Part shown: positions 17,811-26,459 of the stretch, piece after piece | How positions within the stretch are numbered: the first letter of the stretch is position 1 | How the letters are laid out: each line of letters opens with the position of its first letter | Assembly (NCBI GenBank): GCA_029959865.1 | Contig: JASCPE010000001.1 | Coordinates: forward strand, 785,948 to 849,947 | Direction of reading: 5' to 3' | DNA length: 64,000 bases | DNA from: Microbacteriaceae bacterium PS02070 | GTDB lineage: Bacteria; Actinomycetota; Actinomycetes; Actinomycetales; Microbacteriaceae | Translations under genes and position numbers: made by a program | The notes under the pieces: model-generated | Told to the model about the DNA's origin: nothing | What the model saw: the letters and a program-made list of their open reading frames with translations, nothing else | The model's database searches: none

Positions 17811-18797
17811 ATGGCAAGCCAGGACTGGTTTGACAAAGACTTCTACCAAGTGCTCGGCGTCTCCAAGGATGTCTCAGCGGCAGACCTGAAGAAGACCTAC
17901 CGCAAGCTTGCGCGCAAGTACCACCCGGACTCGAATCAGGGTGACGCGAAGGCGGAGGCGAAGTTCAAGGAGATCTCCGAGGCCTACGCGGTCCTTTCCG
18001 ACACAGAGCAGCGCGAAGAGTACGACCAGATCCGCGCGATGGGGTCGGGTGCTCGCTTCACGACCGGACAAAGTGGCGGCGGGTTCGAAGACGTCTTCAG
18101 TCGATTCGGGCAGGGCGGGCAGCAGTCCGCTGACTTCGAGGACATCTTTTCGATGTTCGGCCAGAGCGGTTTCGGGAACCAGGGCGGCTTCGGAAGCGGT
18201 CGCTTCGGCCAGGCCTCCGGGGGGTACCGAGGATTCGGCGGACCGCAGCGTGGGTCCGACGTCACGGCGCGCACGACGATCGACTTCGTCACTGCGACCA
18301 AGGGGGAGACCATCACCCTGCAGGGTGAGGATGGCAAGCCGTTCAAGGTGAAGATTCCCGCGGGCGTCTCCGACGGACAGCGCATTCGACTCCGTGGGCG
18401 CGGCCGTCCGTCGCCGGACGGTGGCGAGAGCGGCGACATCGTCGTCACGGTCGCCGTGCGTCCGCACCCGGTCTTCACCCGCGATGGGCTGAACCTGCGG
18501 GTGACGGTTCCGGTCACCTTCACCGAAGCGGTACTCGGCGCCACGATCGAGGTGCCGACCCTCGGGGGCGATCCCGTCAAACTCCGGGTCGCGCCGGGCA
18601 CCCCGTCGGGCCGTGTCCTGCGGGTGAAGGGCCGCGGAGTGAAGACGACCAAGGGAACCGGCGACCTGCTCGCCGAGGTCCAGGTCGCCGTTCCGTCGCA
18701 CCTGGATGAGAAGGCCAAAGAGGCGCTGGAAAAGTACGCGCAGGTCGAGCCGAAGGACAACCCGCGCGCCGACCTGATGGCCAAGGCGCAGCACTGA
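17811..18797 (+). CDS. dnaJ: DnaJ co-chaperone without zinc finger
   Basis: 328 residues. J domain at 9-75 with HPD intact (KYHPDSNQ), then a Gly/Phe-rich region (about 85-150) and two C-terminal beta-sandwich domains (GETITLQGEDGKPFKVKIP, LRVTVPVTFTEAVLGA). There is no CxxCxGxG motif and no zinc-finger region, so it is class II/CbpA-like although it sits in the dnaK operon. It stimulates DnaK ATPase and delivers substrates. Start has GGAG upstream, 14 bases after grpE. Confidence 0.93.
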   Translation: MASQDWFDKDFYQVLGVSKDVSAADLKKTYRKLARKYHPDSNQGDAKAEAKFKEISEAYAVLSDTEQREEYDQIRAMGSGARFTTGQSGGGFEDVFSRFGQGGQQSADFEDIFSMFGQSGFGNQGGFGSGRFGQASGGYRGFGGPQRGSDVTARTTIDFVTATKGETITLQGEDGKPFKVKIPAGVSDGQRIRLRGRGRPSPDGGESGDIVVTVAVRPHPVFTRDGLNLRVTVPVTFTEAVLGATIEVPTLGGDPVKLRVAPGTPSGRVLRVKGRGVKTTKGTGDLLAEVQVAVPSHLDEKAKEALEKYAQVEPKDNPRADLMAKAQH

Positions 18798-18810
18798 GGA
18801 GGTGAGGATG

Positions 18811-19242
18811 ATGGCCGAATACGAGGTTCGTGAGGATGCCGCCATCCTCACCATCGCAGTGGCCGCGGAGCTGGCCGGAATGCATGCGCAGACGCTGCGC
18901 CAGTACGACCGGCTTGGCCTTGTCACGCCCGCTCGTACCCAGGGCGGGTCTCGCCGCTATTCGTTGCGTGACGTGAGGCAGCTGCGGGAGGTAGCGCGGT
19001 TGTCCGCCGATGGGGTGAGCCTGCCCGCCATCTCGCGCATCCTCGAACTCGAGCGGGAGGTCGGCGAGCTGCGTCAGCGGGTGCGTGAGCTGGAGACGCA
19101 CCTGCGCGCCGAGGCCGAGAATCGCCCCGGCGCTCGCGTGTTCGCCGCGGGCCTGGGTGGCTCGGTTGTTCCGCTCCGACACGGCACCCGGGCACGCCGC
19201 GCTACCGAGATCGTGCTCTGGCGCCCCTCCCGCGACTCCTGA
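18811..19242 (+). CDS. hspR: Heat-shock repressor HspR (MerR family)
   Basis: About 143 residues. MerR-type HTH at the N-terminus (IAVAAELAGMHAQTLRQYDR, GGSRRYSLRDVRQL) then a coiled coil (LEREVGELRQRVRELE) and a basic tail. HspR binds HAIR inverted repeats with DnaK as co-repressor, closing a feedback loop on its own operon. AGGAGG at 18797-18802 fits the ATG at 18811 best; GTG 18802 and ATG 18808 are in frame alternatives. The only three HAIR-like sites seen lie before dnaK (two) and clpB (one). Confidence 0.95.
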   Translation: MAEYEVREDAAILTIAVAAELAGMHAQTLRQYDRLGLVTPARTQGGSRRYSLRDVRQLREVARLSADGVSLPAISRILELEREVGELRQRVRELETHLRAEAENRPGARVFAAGLGGSVVPLRHGTRARRATEIVLWRPSRDS

Positions 19243-19251
19243 TCGCAGAGG

Positions 19252-19812
19252 TCACCGCACCCGGTGCACGTCGATGTCTTGTCCTCCGTCGAGGTCACGA
19301 CAGTCGACACGGATGGCACCGTGTGCGCGGAGGTAGTCTCGGGCTCCTTCGTCGCCGACCAAGGACCGTCGCAGCGGCGCCCAGTGATCGCGGCCGAGAA
19401 GAACCGGGTGTCCGGGGCCGTGTGCGTAGACCGCGCGCGCGAGCGCTCCCGGGCCCGCATGCGCGGCCACGCGGATCGCGGCCTCCGTGGGAAGGTCGGG
19501 GAGATCCACGAGAGATACGAGGGCTGCGTCCTCATCGGTTCCCAGCGCGCCAAGTCCTGCGTCGAGCGAGCGTGACATGCCCTCTGCCCAGCTCTCTGCG
19601 ATGACCACCTCAGCTGCCGGCGGTACAAGGCGGGCCGCGGCCTTCGCCTCTGCGCCGAGAACGATGAGGACACGGCTGCATCCTGCGGCCCGCATTACGT
19701 CGTACGCGCGAACCACCCACGATAGTCCTTCGGGGGTGTGCTCCAGGGCCTTCGGCCGTCCGTTGCGTCGGCCCGCTCCTGCGGCAAGGACGAGGCCGGC
19801 AAGTGAGCGCAT
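19252..19812 (-). CDS. MobA-like NTP transferase, probable molybdopterin cytidylyltransferase
   Basis: 186 residues. The N-terminal LVLAAGAGRRNGRPKAL is the nucleotide-binding signature (LAAGxGxRxGxPK) of MobA/MocA-type transferases, and VSLVDLPDLPTEAAIRV holds the usual metal-binding aspartate region. Next to XdhC-like and molybdenum hydroxylase genes, the likely role is making molybdopterin cytosine dinucleotide (MocA-like) for that enzyme. The ATG lies 7 bases after TACACT (plus 19820-19825), suggesting a leaderless mRNA; the open frame further upstream is antisense to xdhC. It ends 9 bases from the hspR stop, convergent. Confidence 0.82.
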   Translation of the reverse strand: MRSLAGLVLAAGAGRRNGRPKALEHTPEGLSWVVRAYDVMRAAGCSRVLIVLGAEAKAAARLVPPAAEVVIAESWAEGMSRSLDAGLGALGTDEDAALVSLVDLPDLPTEAAIRVAAHAGPGALARAVYAHGPGHPVLLGRDHWAPLRRSLVGDEGARDYLRAHGAIRVDCRDLDGGQDIDVHRVR

Positions 19813-19914
19813 GGCGGTCAGTGTAGGCGCTGCGCAGGAGCCGTGCGTGTCAGCCGCGTGCCTTCCCCGAAACATTGCCGGAGGATAATCGGGCGCACCA
19901 CAGAGGAGACGCCC

Positions 19915-21039
19915 GTGTTCGACATTGCCGCATCGCTGCTCGCGGAACTGACCGCGGGGCGCACCGTCGCCGTGTCGACCGTCGTCGGCGTTGTCGGGAG
20001 CGGTCCGCGTCTGCCCGGATCGGCGATGGCGTTCACCGACGATGATCGCGCGATCGGGAGCATCTCTGGGGGCTGCATCGAATCCGACCTGTACTCGGTC
20101 GGGATGGGCGTGCTGGGTGGGGACGCCCCACGCCGGGACGAGTTCGGGATCTCCGATGACGTCGCACTCCGTGCGGGAATGGCGTGCGGCGGAGATCTTT
20201 CTGTCTTCACCACTACGGTCTCGCCCGCCGATAGCGAGGCGCGCGCCGAGCTTGAACGCGCCGTGGGCGGCGAGGCAGCCGCGCTCGCCCTCGTCATGGA
20301 GGGGCCCGACGCTCTCGTCGGACGGATCATCACCCTCCGTGACTCTGAGGGCGATGACAGCGTCGACGCCGTGCGACGCCGGGTGCGTGACGCCCTCGCC
20401 GGAGCCGCCCGAGCGGGCCGTTCGGGCATCGTCGACACCGATTGCGACGGAACGCATGTTCGCGCCGCACTCATCGTCCACGTCACCCCACCCCGGCTGA
20501 TCATCGTGGGGGCGGTCGATGTCGCTGCCGCCCTGTGCGAGGCAGCCAGCCTCGTCGGTTACGCCGTCACGGTGTGCGACGCGCGACCCCTCTTCGCCAC
20601 GACCGAGCGCTTCCCCGCCGCCGCCGCGGTCGTCACCGCCTGGCCCGACGAGTACCTGGCAGAGACCGTCGTCGATCAGCGCACCGCCGTCTGCGTACTC
20701 ACCCACGAGGAACGATTCGCGACCTCTGCTGTCGCTCTCGCGCTGAGCCTGCCCGTCGGGTACGTCGGAGCGATGGGGTCACGCCGTACCGACCGAGCCC
20801 GTCGCGCGGCCCTGCGTGAGGCAGGTGTCCCCGCAGAGGCCCTCGCCCGCCTGCACTCGCCGATCGGACTGGATCTCGGTGGTGCGACGCCCGCTGAGAC
20901 CGCGATTTCGATCCTGGCCGAGATCATTGCCGAGCGGTCCGGCCGCGGCGCGCAGCCGCTCCGTGAGAGCGAGGGAGATATTCGCGCGATCGATCGCTCA
21001 GCCGCGCTGCTGCGCGAGCCGCCAGACACGATCGCGTGA
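19915..21039 (+). CDS. XdhC/CoxI family molybdenum enzyme maturation factor
   Basis: 374 residues from the GTG at 19915, with AGAGGAGA upstream. N-terminal XdhC_CoxI motifs [14 protein letters not shown] and [13 protein letters not shown]-terminal Rossmann-like part ([55 protein letters not shown]). XdhC proteins bind the molybdenum cofactor and help insert its sulfurated form into xanthine-dehydrogenase-type enzymes. Its 3' end overlaps that of the convergent hydroxylase gene by 42 bases, unusual and perhaps regulatory. It is divergent from the MocA-like gene. Confidence 0.9.
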   Translation: MFDIAASLLAELTAGRTVAVSTVVGVVGSGPRLPGSAMAFTDDDRAIGSISGGCIESDLYSVGMGVLGGDAPRRDEFGISDDVALRAGMACGGDLSVFTTTVSPADSEARAELERAVGGEAAALALVMEGPDALVGRIITLRDSEGDDSVDAVRRRVRDALAGAARAGRSGIVDTDCDGTHVRAALIVHVTPPRLIIVGAVDVAAALCEAASLVGYAVTVCDARPLFATTERFPAAAAVVTAWPDEYLAETVVDQRTAVCVLTHEERFATSAVALALSLPVGYVGAMGSRRTDRARRAALREAGVPAEALARLHSPIGLDLGGATPAETAISILAEIIAERSGRGAQPLRESEGDIRAIDRSAALLREPPDTIA

Positions 21040-23760
21040 CATCGGCGTTTCCATCGGACGCACCCCGAGAGCACGTCGCACCGCGTTCGCGATGGCGGGG
21101 GCGACGGGGTTGAACGGTGACTCGCTCATCGACTTCGCACCGAACGGCCCGAGCTCATCGCTCGTCTGCGCGAAGTAGACCTCCGTCTCCGGGATGTCGG
21201 CCATCTGCGGCACCCGATACTGACGAAACGATGGATTCGCGACGGCACCGTCCTCGTCGAGGCTGACCTCTTCGTAGAGCGCGGCGCCGATGGCTTGGGC
21301 CGCACCGCCCTCAATCTGGCCGCGGCATTGCTCCGGATTCATCACGGTGCCCGCATCCGCCGCCTGAACGGACTGGAGGATGCGCACGATCCCGGTCAAC
21401 GGATCGACGGCCACCCGCACGGCGTGGACGTTGAATGCGAGGGAACGCTGCTCACCGTATTCCCCCGCCTCCGCGCGCACGCCGTCCCCGTCGCGGAACT
21501 CGGCAGGAACAGCGGCGATCACCCGATCGAAGTCCAGGAGCGTGCCATCCGGGGTCCGCACGCCGTCCCGCTCGAGCCGGCACTGCGCCGATGTGCTTCC
21601 GCTGAGCGAGTCAGCAGCCGCCTCGAGCGTCTTGCGGAGGGTGATCGCCGCGGAATGCAACGCTTTGCCGGCGACCGTGGTGCCAGCCGAGGCGAACGCG
21701 CCGGTGTCGTACCGCGCCTCGTCGGTGTCGGAGTTGTGCAGCCGGATCCGTTCCGGGTCGGTGGCGAGGTCGGTGGAGACGATCTGGGTGTGCACCGTCG
21801 TGGTGCCGTTGCCGAACTCGCTCGTGCCGACTCCGACGTCGTAGTGCCCGTCGGGGCGCAACGTCACGGACACCTCGGAGACGTGTCCGAACGGCGCCAT
21901 CGTTGCGATCATCGCGACGGACATGCCCTCTCCCACGAGCCAGCGCTCCCCGGGCGGAGCTTCCACGCCGTTGCCACGTTCCATCGCCGTTTGAGCGAGG
22001 TCCAGGCATTCGTTCAGCCCATGGCTGCCCCAGACAAGGTCATGCTCGGGCTCGGGTCCGTGCGGCATGAGCGGGTCTTCGGCGGTGACCGCGTTGATGC
22101 GGCGCAGCTCGAACGGGTCGATGTCGAGTTCGACCGCCAGTTCATCCATTGCGCACTCGACCGCGAAGATGACCTGACCGAGACCGTAACCACGGAAGGC
22201 CCCGGAGGGGACCGTGTTCGTATAGACAACTTCGGCGTCGAGTTGCTTCGCCGGTGCGTTGTACAGACTCATCGATTCGGCGCATGCGTGGAACAGCACG
22301 CCGCGAGAGTGGTTGCCGTACGCGCCGGTATTGGAGAGGACGTCGACCTTCATGGCGGTGAGGACGCCGTCCGCCGTCGCGCCGAGGGTGACGCCGACCC
22401 GCATCGGGTGGCGCACCGCGGTCCGGACGAACTCCTCTCGGCGGCTGAGTTCATAGGCGACGGGGGACCCGGTGCGCAGGGTGGCGATGGCCACGAGGTC
22501 CTCGGTCATGAGTTCCTGTTTGCCGCCGAACCCGCCGCCGACGCGCGCGGTGAACACGCGGATGCTGTCTCGCGGACGATCCAGGATGTAGGCGAGTTCG
22601 TCGCGAACGAGGAACGGAACTTGTGAACTGGTGCGGATGACGAGGCGCCCCTCCGCATCGGTCCACGCGATCGCCCCCCGAGTCTCCAACGAGGCGTGGA
22701 CAACGCGTTCATTGCTCCACTGCCCGGACACGGTCACGGCGGCAGACGCCAACTGCGCGTCGACGTCGCCGTAGCTGTCGTGAACGCTGGCGATGACGTT
22801 GCGATCGGCGTGGTCGACCCGATCGACGGGGGTGCGGTCAGGATGCAACAGCGGCGCCCCGGGCGAGCGCGCCTCTTCCGGGTCGAACACCGCCGGCAAG
22901 ACGTCGTACGCGACGTCGATCAGGCGGCACGCCTCTTCCGCGATCGCGGCCGTGCGTGCCACGACTGCAGCGACGCGCTGCCCCACGAACCGGACCGTGT
23001 CGTCGAACGCGAGGGTGTCGTCCGGGTCGTCCGTGCGGTGCTCGTGCCGTGCGGTGGAGTAGCGCGGTGTCGACACGTTTCCGTGATGGAGCACGAGTTC
23101 GACGCCGTCGAGAGCCTCCGCAGCGGTGGTGTCGATCGAGAGGATTCGGGCGTGCGCGTGCGGTGCGCCGAGGACACGCAGGACCAGCGCGCCGGGGACA
23201 GCGACATCGAACGTGTACGGCTCACTGCCCGAGACGACGCGTCGCGCGGCCGGGGGATGCACCGACTGCCCGATCGTCCCGTGCTCCGACGTGGGGAGTC
23301 CCGTCGAACCGAGGTTCTTCGCTCCTGTCCGGGTCACGCCGGCGGTGATGGCATCGCGAATCGACCGGTATCCCGTGCACCGACACAGATTGCCCTTCAT
23401 CTTCCGGGGCAGGTCATCCAGATCGTCCGGTGTGAAAGTCGAGGCTGTGACGATCATTCCGGCGGTGCAGTAGCCGCACTGAAAACCGAAGTTGTCGACG
23501 AATGCCTCTTGCATGGGATGCAGGTCGTCGGCGGTCCCGAGCCCCGCGACAGTGGTGACCGACCTGCCGTCGATCCGTTGCGCCGGGTAGATGCAGGAGT
23601 GGATCGGCGCCCCATCGACGAGCACGCCACACGCCCCGCAGTCACCGGCATCGCACCCTCGTTTGACTTCGGTGTGCCCGAACTCGCGCAGGAAGGTCCG
23701 CAGGCACTGACCGGCGGCGGGCTGACCTTCGACGCTCGCGCCGTTGATGTCGAACTTCAT
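20998..23760 (-). CDS. Molybdenum hydroxylase: fused [2Fe-2S] and molybdopterin subunits (xanthine dehydrogenase family)
   Basis: 920 residues. The N-terminus (1-150) holds both [2Fe-2S] domains, with cysteines in [12 protein letters not shown] and [10 protein letters not shown] plus NLCRCTGY. From about 175 the aldehyde oxidase/xanthine dehydrogenase hammerhead and molybdopterin domains follow ([33 protein letters not shown]). The C-terminal [12 protein letters not shown] probably carries the catalytic Glu. It should hydroxylate a purine or an aromatic aldehyde or N-heterocycle; substrate not determinable. In most bacteria these domains are separate genes or a three-domain chain, so this two-domain fusion is notable. 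ATGA overlap couples it to the FAD gene. Confidence 0.9.
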   Translation of the reverse strand: MKFDINGASVEGQPAAGQCLRTFLREFGHTEVKRGCDAGDCGACGVLVDGAPIHSCIYPAQRIDGRSVTTVAGLGTADDLHPMQEAFVDNFGFQCGYCTAGMIVTASTFTPDDLDDLPRKMKGNLCRCTGYRSIRDAITAGVTRTGAKNLGSTGLPTSEHGTIGQSVHPPAARRVVSGSEPYTFDVAVPGALVLRVLGAPHAHARILSIDTTAAEALDGVELVLHHGNVSTPRYSTARHEHRTDDPDDTLAFDDTVRFVGQRVAAVVARTAAIAEEACRLIDVAYDVLPAVFDPEEARSPGAPLLHPDRTPVDRVDHADRNVIASVHDSYGDVDAQLASAAVTVSGQWSNERVVHASLETRGAIAWTDAEGRLVIRTSSQVPFLVRDELAYILDRPRDSIRVFTARVGGGFGGKQELMTEDLVAIATLRTGSPVAYELSRREEFVRTAVRHPMRVGVTLGATADGVLTAMKVDVLSNTGAYGNHSRGVLFHACAESMSLYNAPAKQLDAEVVYTNTVPSGAFRGYGLGQVIFAVECAMDELAVELDIDPFELRRINAVTAEDPLMPHGPEPEHDLVWGSHGLNECLDLAQTAMERGNGVEAPPGERWLVGEGMSVAMIATMAPFGHVSEVSVTLRPDGHYDVGVGTSEFGNGTTTVHTQIVSTDLATDPERIRLHNSDTDEARYDTGAFASAGTTVAGKALHSAAITLRKTLEAAADSLSGSTSAQCRLERDGVRTPDGTLLDFDRVIAAVPAEFRDGDGVRAEAGEYGEQRSLAFNVHAVRVAVDPLTGIVRILQSVQAADAGTVMNPEQCRGQIEGGAAQAIGAALYEEVSLDEDGAVANPSFRQYRVPQMADIPETEVYFAQTSDELGPFGAKSMSESPFNPVAPAIANAVRRALGVRPMETPMSRDRVWRLAQQRG

Positions 23761-24560
23761 GACGCCAACTCCTCCCGGATCTCCTCGGCAAGCACCACGC
23801 TGACGCCGCGACGCCAGTCCGCGGAACCGAGCGGGTCGGTGTAATAGTCAGACGCCGCTTCGACTCGCTCGCGGAGCTGTGCCGCAGACGGCACGCCGGG
23901 GAAACGAAGCACCCAGGGAGTGAGAGTGGCCGCGGTCACTGTGAAGACGGCGCTCCCGTCGTCATCGACGCGTCCGGTCAGCACGGCACCGGAGCGGCCG
24001 AGCTCCGCCAGCGCGATCTTGCGGAACGCGGTGCGGGCATCAAGGGCATGAGAGGGGAAGTCGATCGCACGAAGGACGTCACCCGGTGCGAGTGTGTTCG
24101 TCCCGTTGCCGGTGATGAGATCGGCGACCGCCTCCGTGCGTTCCTCCCCGTTCTCGGCCCAGATCTCGGCCGTCGCGTCGAGGGCCACTGCGAGGGAGAC
24201 CATGCCCGCAGCAGCGAACGATCGGCAGATATTGCCCCCCACTGTCGCCACGTTCCAGATCTTGAATGAGGCAAGCAGCGCCGACGCGCACTGGAAGAAG
24301 AGGGGGTGCGCCCTCCCGATGATGCTCTCCGGAAGCGCTGAAAGCTCCGCGATCGTGCAGGTGGCGGCGATGCGAAGCCCCGCCTCGGTGCGTTCGACCG
24401 CCTCCCAACCGAGCGTTGTGAGGTCGACGAAGCCGGTGGTGCCCACCTGCGGCTCCGAATACAGCCACGTTCCACCGCCGAGAAGCCGCTCGCCGGGTGC
24501 GAGACGCAGGTCATCGCGGCGTCGGGCCGCGCGGTAGGAAGTCACCGTGTGGATATCCAT
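23757..24560 (-). CDS. FAD-binding subunit of molybdenum hydroxylase
   Basis: 267 residues of the FAD_binding_5 type: [12 protein letters not shown] near residue 26 and [18 protein letters not shown] (about 103-120) are the two FAD-contact regions, followed by a short CO-dehydrogenase-flavoprotein-like C-terminus. It passes electrons from the FeS clusters of the downstream subunit to an acceptor. First gene of the two-gene operon; its stop overlaps the next start. A gap of over 300 bases separates it from the divergent HTH regulator, which may control it. Confidence 0.9.
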   Translation of the reverse strand: MDIHTVTSYRAARRRDDLRLAPGERLLGGGTWLYSEPQVGTTGFVDLTTLGWEAVERTEAGLRIAATCTIAELSALPESIIGRAHPLFFQCASALLASFKIWNVATVGGNICRSFAAAGMVSLAVALDATAEIWAENGEERTEAVADLITGNGTNTLAPGDVLRAIDFPSHALDARTAFRKIALAELGRSGAVLTGRVDDDGSAVFTVTAATLTPWVLRFPGVPSAAQLRERVEAASDYYTDPLGSADWRRGVSVVLAEEIREELAS

Positions 24561-24888
24561 GGTGCCTCCCTCGTGGTGATCGTGTGCCTAAGCAAACAGC
24601 AGAAATGTATCCGCCGTGTAAAGCGAAGGGGCGGCGGACCGCGCGGAGGTGTCGTCCTGGGCGAGTGCCTCCCTCGTCGGTCCGACGCATCGCTGCGCGG
24701 GTACCCACGATTGTGGGAAGCTATGTGGGTTCAGCGGTACCCGAGCGGGATAACCCGACCTGCGTTCGGTTGGGGCGAAACGGCACGTTGCCCTTGGAGC
24801 GACTCGTGTCCAGCCGCATCACTCTGAACGACCTCGCGGAGGCGGCGGATCGTCTCGCGCACCGACAACCGAGCATCGAAGGAAGGCG
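24561..24888. other. Intergenic region between hydroxylase operon and HTH regulator
   Basis: About 330 bases, AT-richer in the 90 bases next to the FAD gene (around 24580-24640), where the minus-strand promoter should lie (TTTACA and GATACA boxes are visible, spacing poor). From about 24800 the plus strand has coding-like composition in another frame, but no start with a ribosome binding site. I see no RNA gene or clear operator. Confidence 0.4.
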
Positions 24889-25821
24889 TTGGCAGGTATT
24901 CAGCGATCTCCAGGCGAGACGCCGATTCTGGCAGCTCGCAATGGGGTCGTGCGCGACACCTTCGCGCTTGCGCTCGCCGCGGCCATTGCGCAACGCGGTG
25001 TGTCGCTCTCCTGGCTGCACCGTCGTCTCGCCGATCGCGCGACACCTGTATCGATCGCGACGCTCAGCTATTGGCGGTCTGGGATTCGTCATCCGGAGGG
25101 CCCGGTATCCACGCGCGCGGTCGAGGAGATCGAGGATCTGCTCGGGCTCGCCGTCGGAGAACTGATGAGCCTCCTGCAGAGGTCGCGACGCACCTCGGTC
25201 GAGGCAGCGGCACCGAACCCCTTGGGTGATGCGTTCATCGAAGAGACACGATGGTTGCGCCAGCATCTGCCCACCGTCCGCCCGGTCGAGGTGCGGGAGC
25301 TGTCGACACGCATCGATGCCACCGTCGACGGGGACGGGCACGTCGTCTCCCAGCGCGTCTCGATGCTCCTTCAGTCGATCAGTGACGAGCTGACGGAGCT
25401 GAACGTGGGAGATGTGAGTCCCTCGGTCTTAGAGCGCACTCCCACTCTGTCTGACCTGCGCGGTGCAGACGTCGACCGCGCCGCTCTCCACCCCGACGGC
25501 CGGGTGTGGGGGTACCGCCTGCGACTGGATCACACCGTGCCCATCGGCGAGACGATCATGCTGGAGTACACATTGGCTGGCCTGCCACCCGTGCGGGAGA
25601 TCTCGCACGTGCAGGAGCGCTCCAGTAGACAGACCCTCTTGAGTGTGATCTTCCCGACGGCCTCCCGGCCGGACTGGGGGCAGGTCTTTCACCAAACGCT
25701 CGATGGTGCCGAGAAGACAGCGCCACGGCCGATCAACGGCAGCTCCATGTTCGTTGTCGAGCATGGGTTCGGGCCCGGGCGCGTCGGGCTGCGGTGGGGG
25801 TACCGCGGCGATGCTCCCTAG
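24889..25821 (+). CDS. HTH (XRE-like) DNA-binding protein with beta-rich C-terminus
   Basis: 310 residues if the TTG at 24889 is used (GGAAGG just upstream, tight spacing); a GTG at 24949 is possible. Residues about 23-95 look like a helix-turn-helix region of the type seen in actinobacterial XRE-like regulators (AIAQRGVSLSWLHRRLADR, SIATLSYWRSGIRHPE, AVEEIEDLLGL). The rest is beta-rich with RVWGYRLRLDHTVPIGET and LRWGYRGDAP at the end, perhaps a ligand-binding fold. Role unknown; divergent from the molybdenum hydroxylase operon. Its end is 5 bases from the next convergent gene. Confidence 0.65.
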   Translation: MAGIQRSPGETPILAARNGVVRDTFALALAAAIAQRGVSLSWLHRRLADRATPVSIATLSYWRSGIRHPEGPVSTRAVEEIEDLLGLAVGELMSLLQRSRRTSVEAAAPNPLGDAFIEETRWLRQHLPTVRPVEVRELSTRIDATVDGDGHVVSQRVSMLLQSISDELTELNVGDVSPSVLERTPTLSDLRGADVDRAALHPDGRVWGYRLRLDHTVPIGETIMLEYTLAGLPPVREISHVQERSSRQTLLSVIFPTASRPDWGQVFHQTLDGAEKTAPRPINGSSMFVVEHGFGPGRVGLRWGYRGDAP

Positions 25822-25826
25822 TGCCG

Positions 25827-26414
25827 TCAGGGCTCGATCCGCAGCACCCCGGGGCTTTCCGAGAGGGCAACATCGTCGGTGACCCGCAGTGTCCGAGCGA
25901 GCTCGTCGACGGCATCGATCGCGATCGCGAAACGCTCCCGATCCGAACAGACGGCATTGACCGTGACGAAGTGTGTTCCGGTGTCCCAGGTGTAGGTCGC
26001 GAACGGCGGGGTACGAGGGTCTTTCGGCAGTGGCATCGCGAGCTTCTCGCCCATTCCGAAGTACGTGCCCCGGAAGTCCTCGGTGTCGTCATACTCCATC
26101 GGCATCATGGCGCGTGCCGCGCGCGCCTGCGGCGTCGCCTCCTGCAGCTGTGCCATCACGACGACGAGTTCCGGGTCGGCCTTCCACACCCAGACCAGAA
26201 CTCGCCCGTCGGCCTTCTTCAGGAGCAGAGGCGTCGCTTGGCTGAGTGCCCACGCGGTGAATCCACCGCCGGGCCGTTGTGCGCCCATCGCCGTGCGTGC
26301 CTGGCCGATGAGCATGCCGATCGCCTTCTTCCGGGCGCGGCGCGAGCCGAACCCCAGGGACTGGGTGACAGGCACCCATCGTTTCGGGTCGATGTCAGCG
26401 TGCAGTCGCGGCAT
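25827..26414 (-). CDS. Hypothetical protein
   Basis: 195 residues, mixed alpha/beta with no membrane segment. MPRLHADIDPKRWVPVTQS at the start and a central VWVWKADPELVVVMAQL give a soluble, possibly effector- or adaptor-type protein, but I do not recognise a family. The ATG lies 7 bases after TACTCT (plus 26422-26427), consistent with a leaderless transcript. It is separated from the polysaccharide operon by 45 bases and transcribed in the same direction, after that operon's end. Confidence 0.65.
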   Translation of the reverse strand: MPRLHADIDPKRWVPVTQSLGFGSRRARKKAIGMLIGQARTAMGAQRPGGGFTAWALSQATPLLLKKADGRVLVWVWKADPELVVVMAQLQEATPQARAARAMMPMEYDDTEDFRGTYFGMGEKLAMPLPKDPRTPPFATYTWDTGTHFVTVNAVCSDRERFAIAIDAVDELARTLRVTDDVALSESPGVLRIEP

Positions 26415-26459
26415 ACGTCACAGAGTACGACGCGCGTCTTGGCGCACCATGTGCGCCGT

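Noticed and set aside
19813..20706. N-terminal extension of the MocA-like gene to 20706
   Set aside because: Antisense to the XdhC-like gene; the true start follows a TACACT box by 7 bases and begins the nucleotide-binding motif.
24806..25165. Coding-like plus-strand frame (SSRITLNDLAEAADRLAH) overlapping the start of the HTH regulator
   Set aside because: Soon turns into Arg/Ser-rich shadow of the regulator frame. It could mark a frameshifted older N-terminus, but there is no support for an independent gene.
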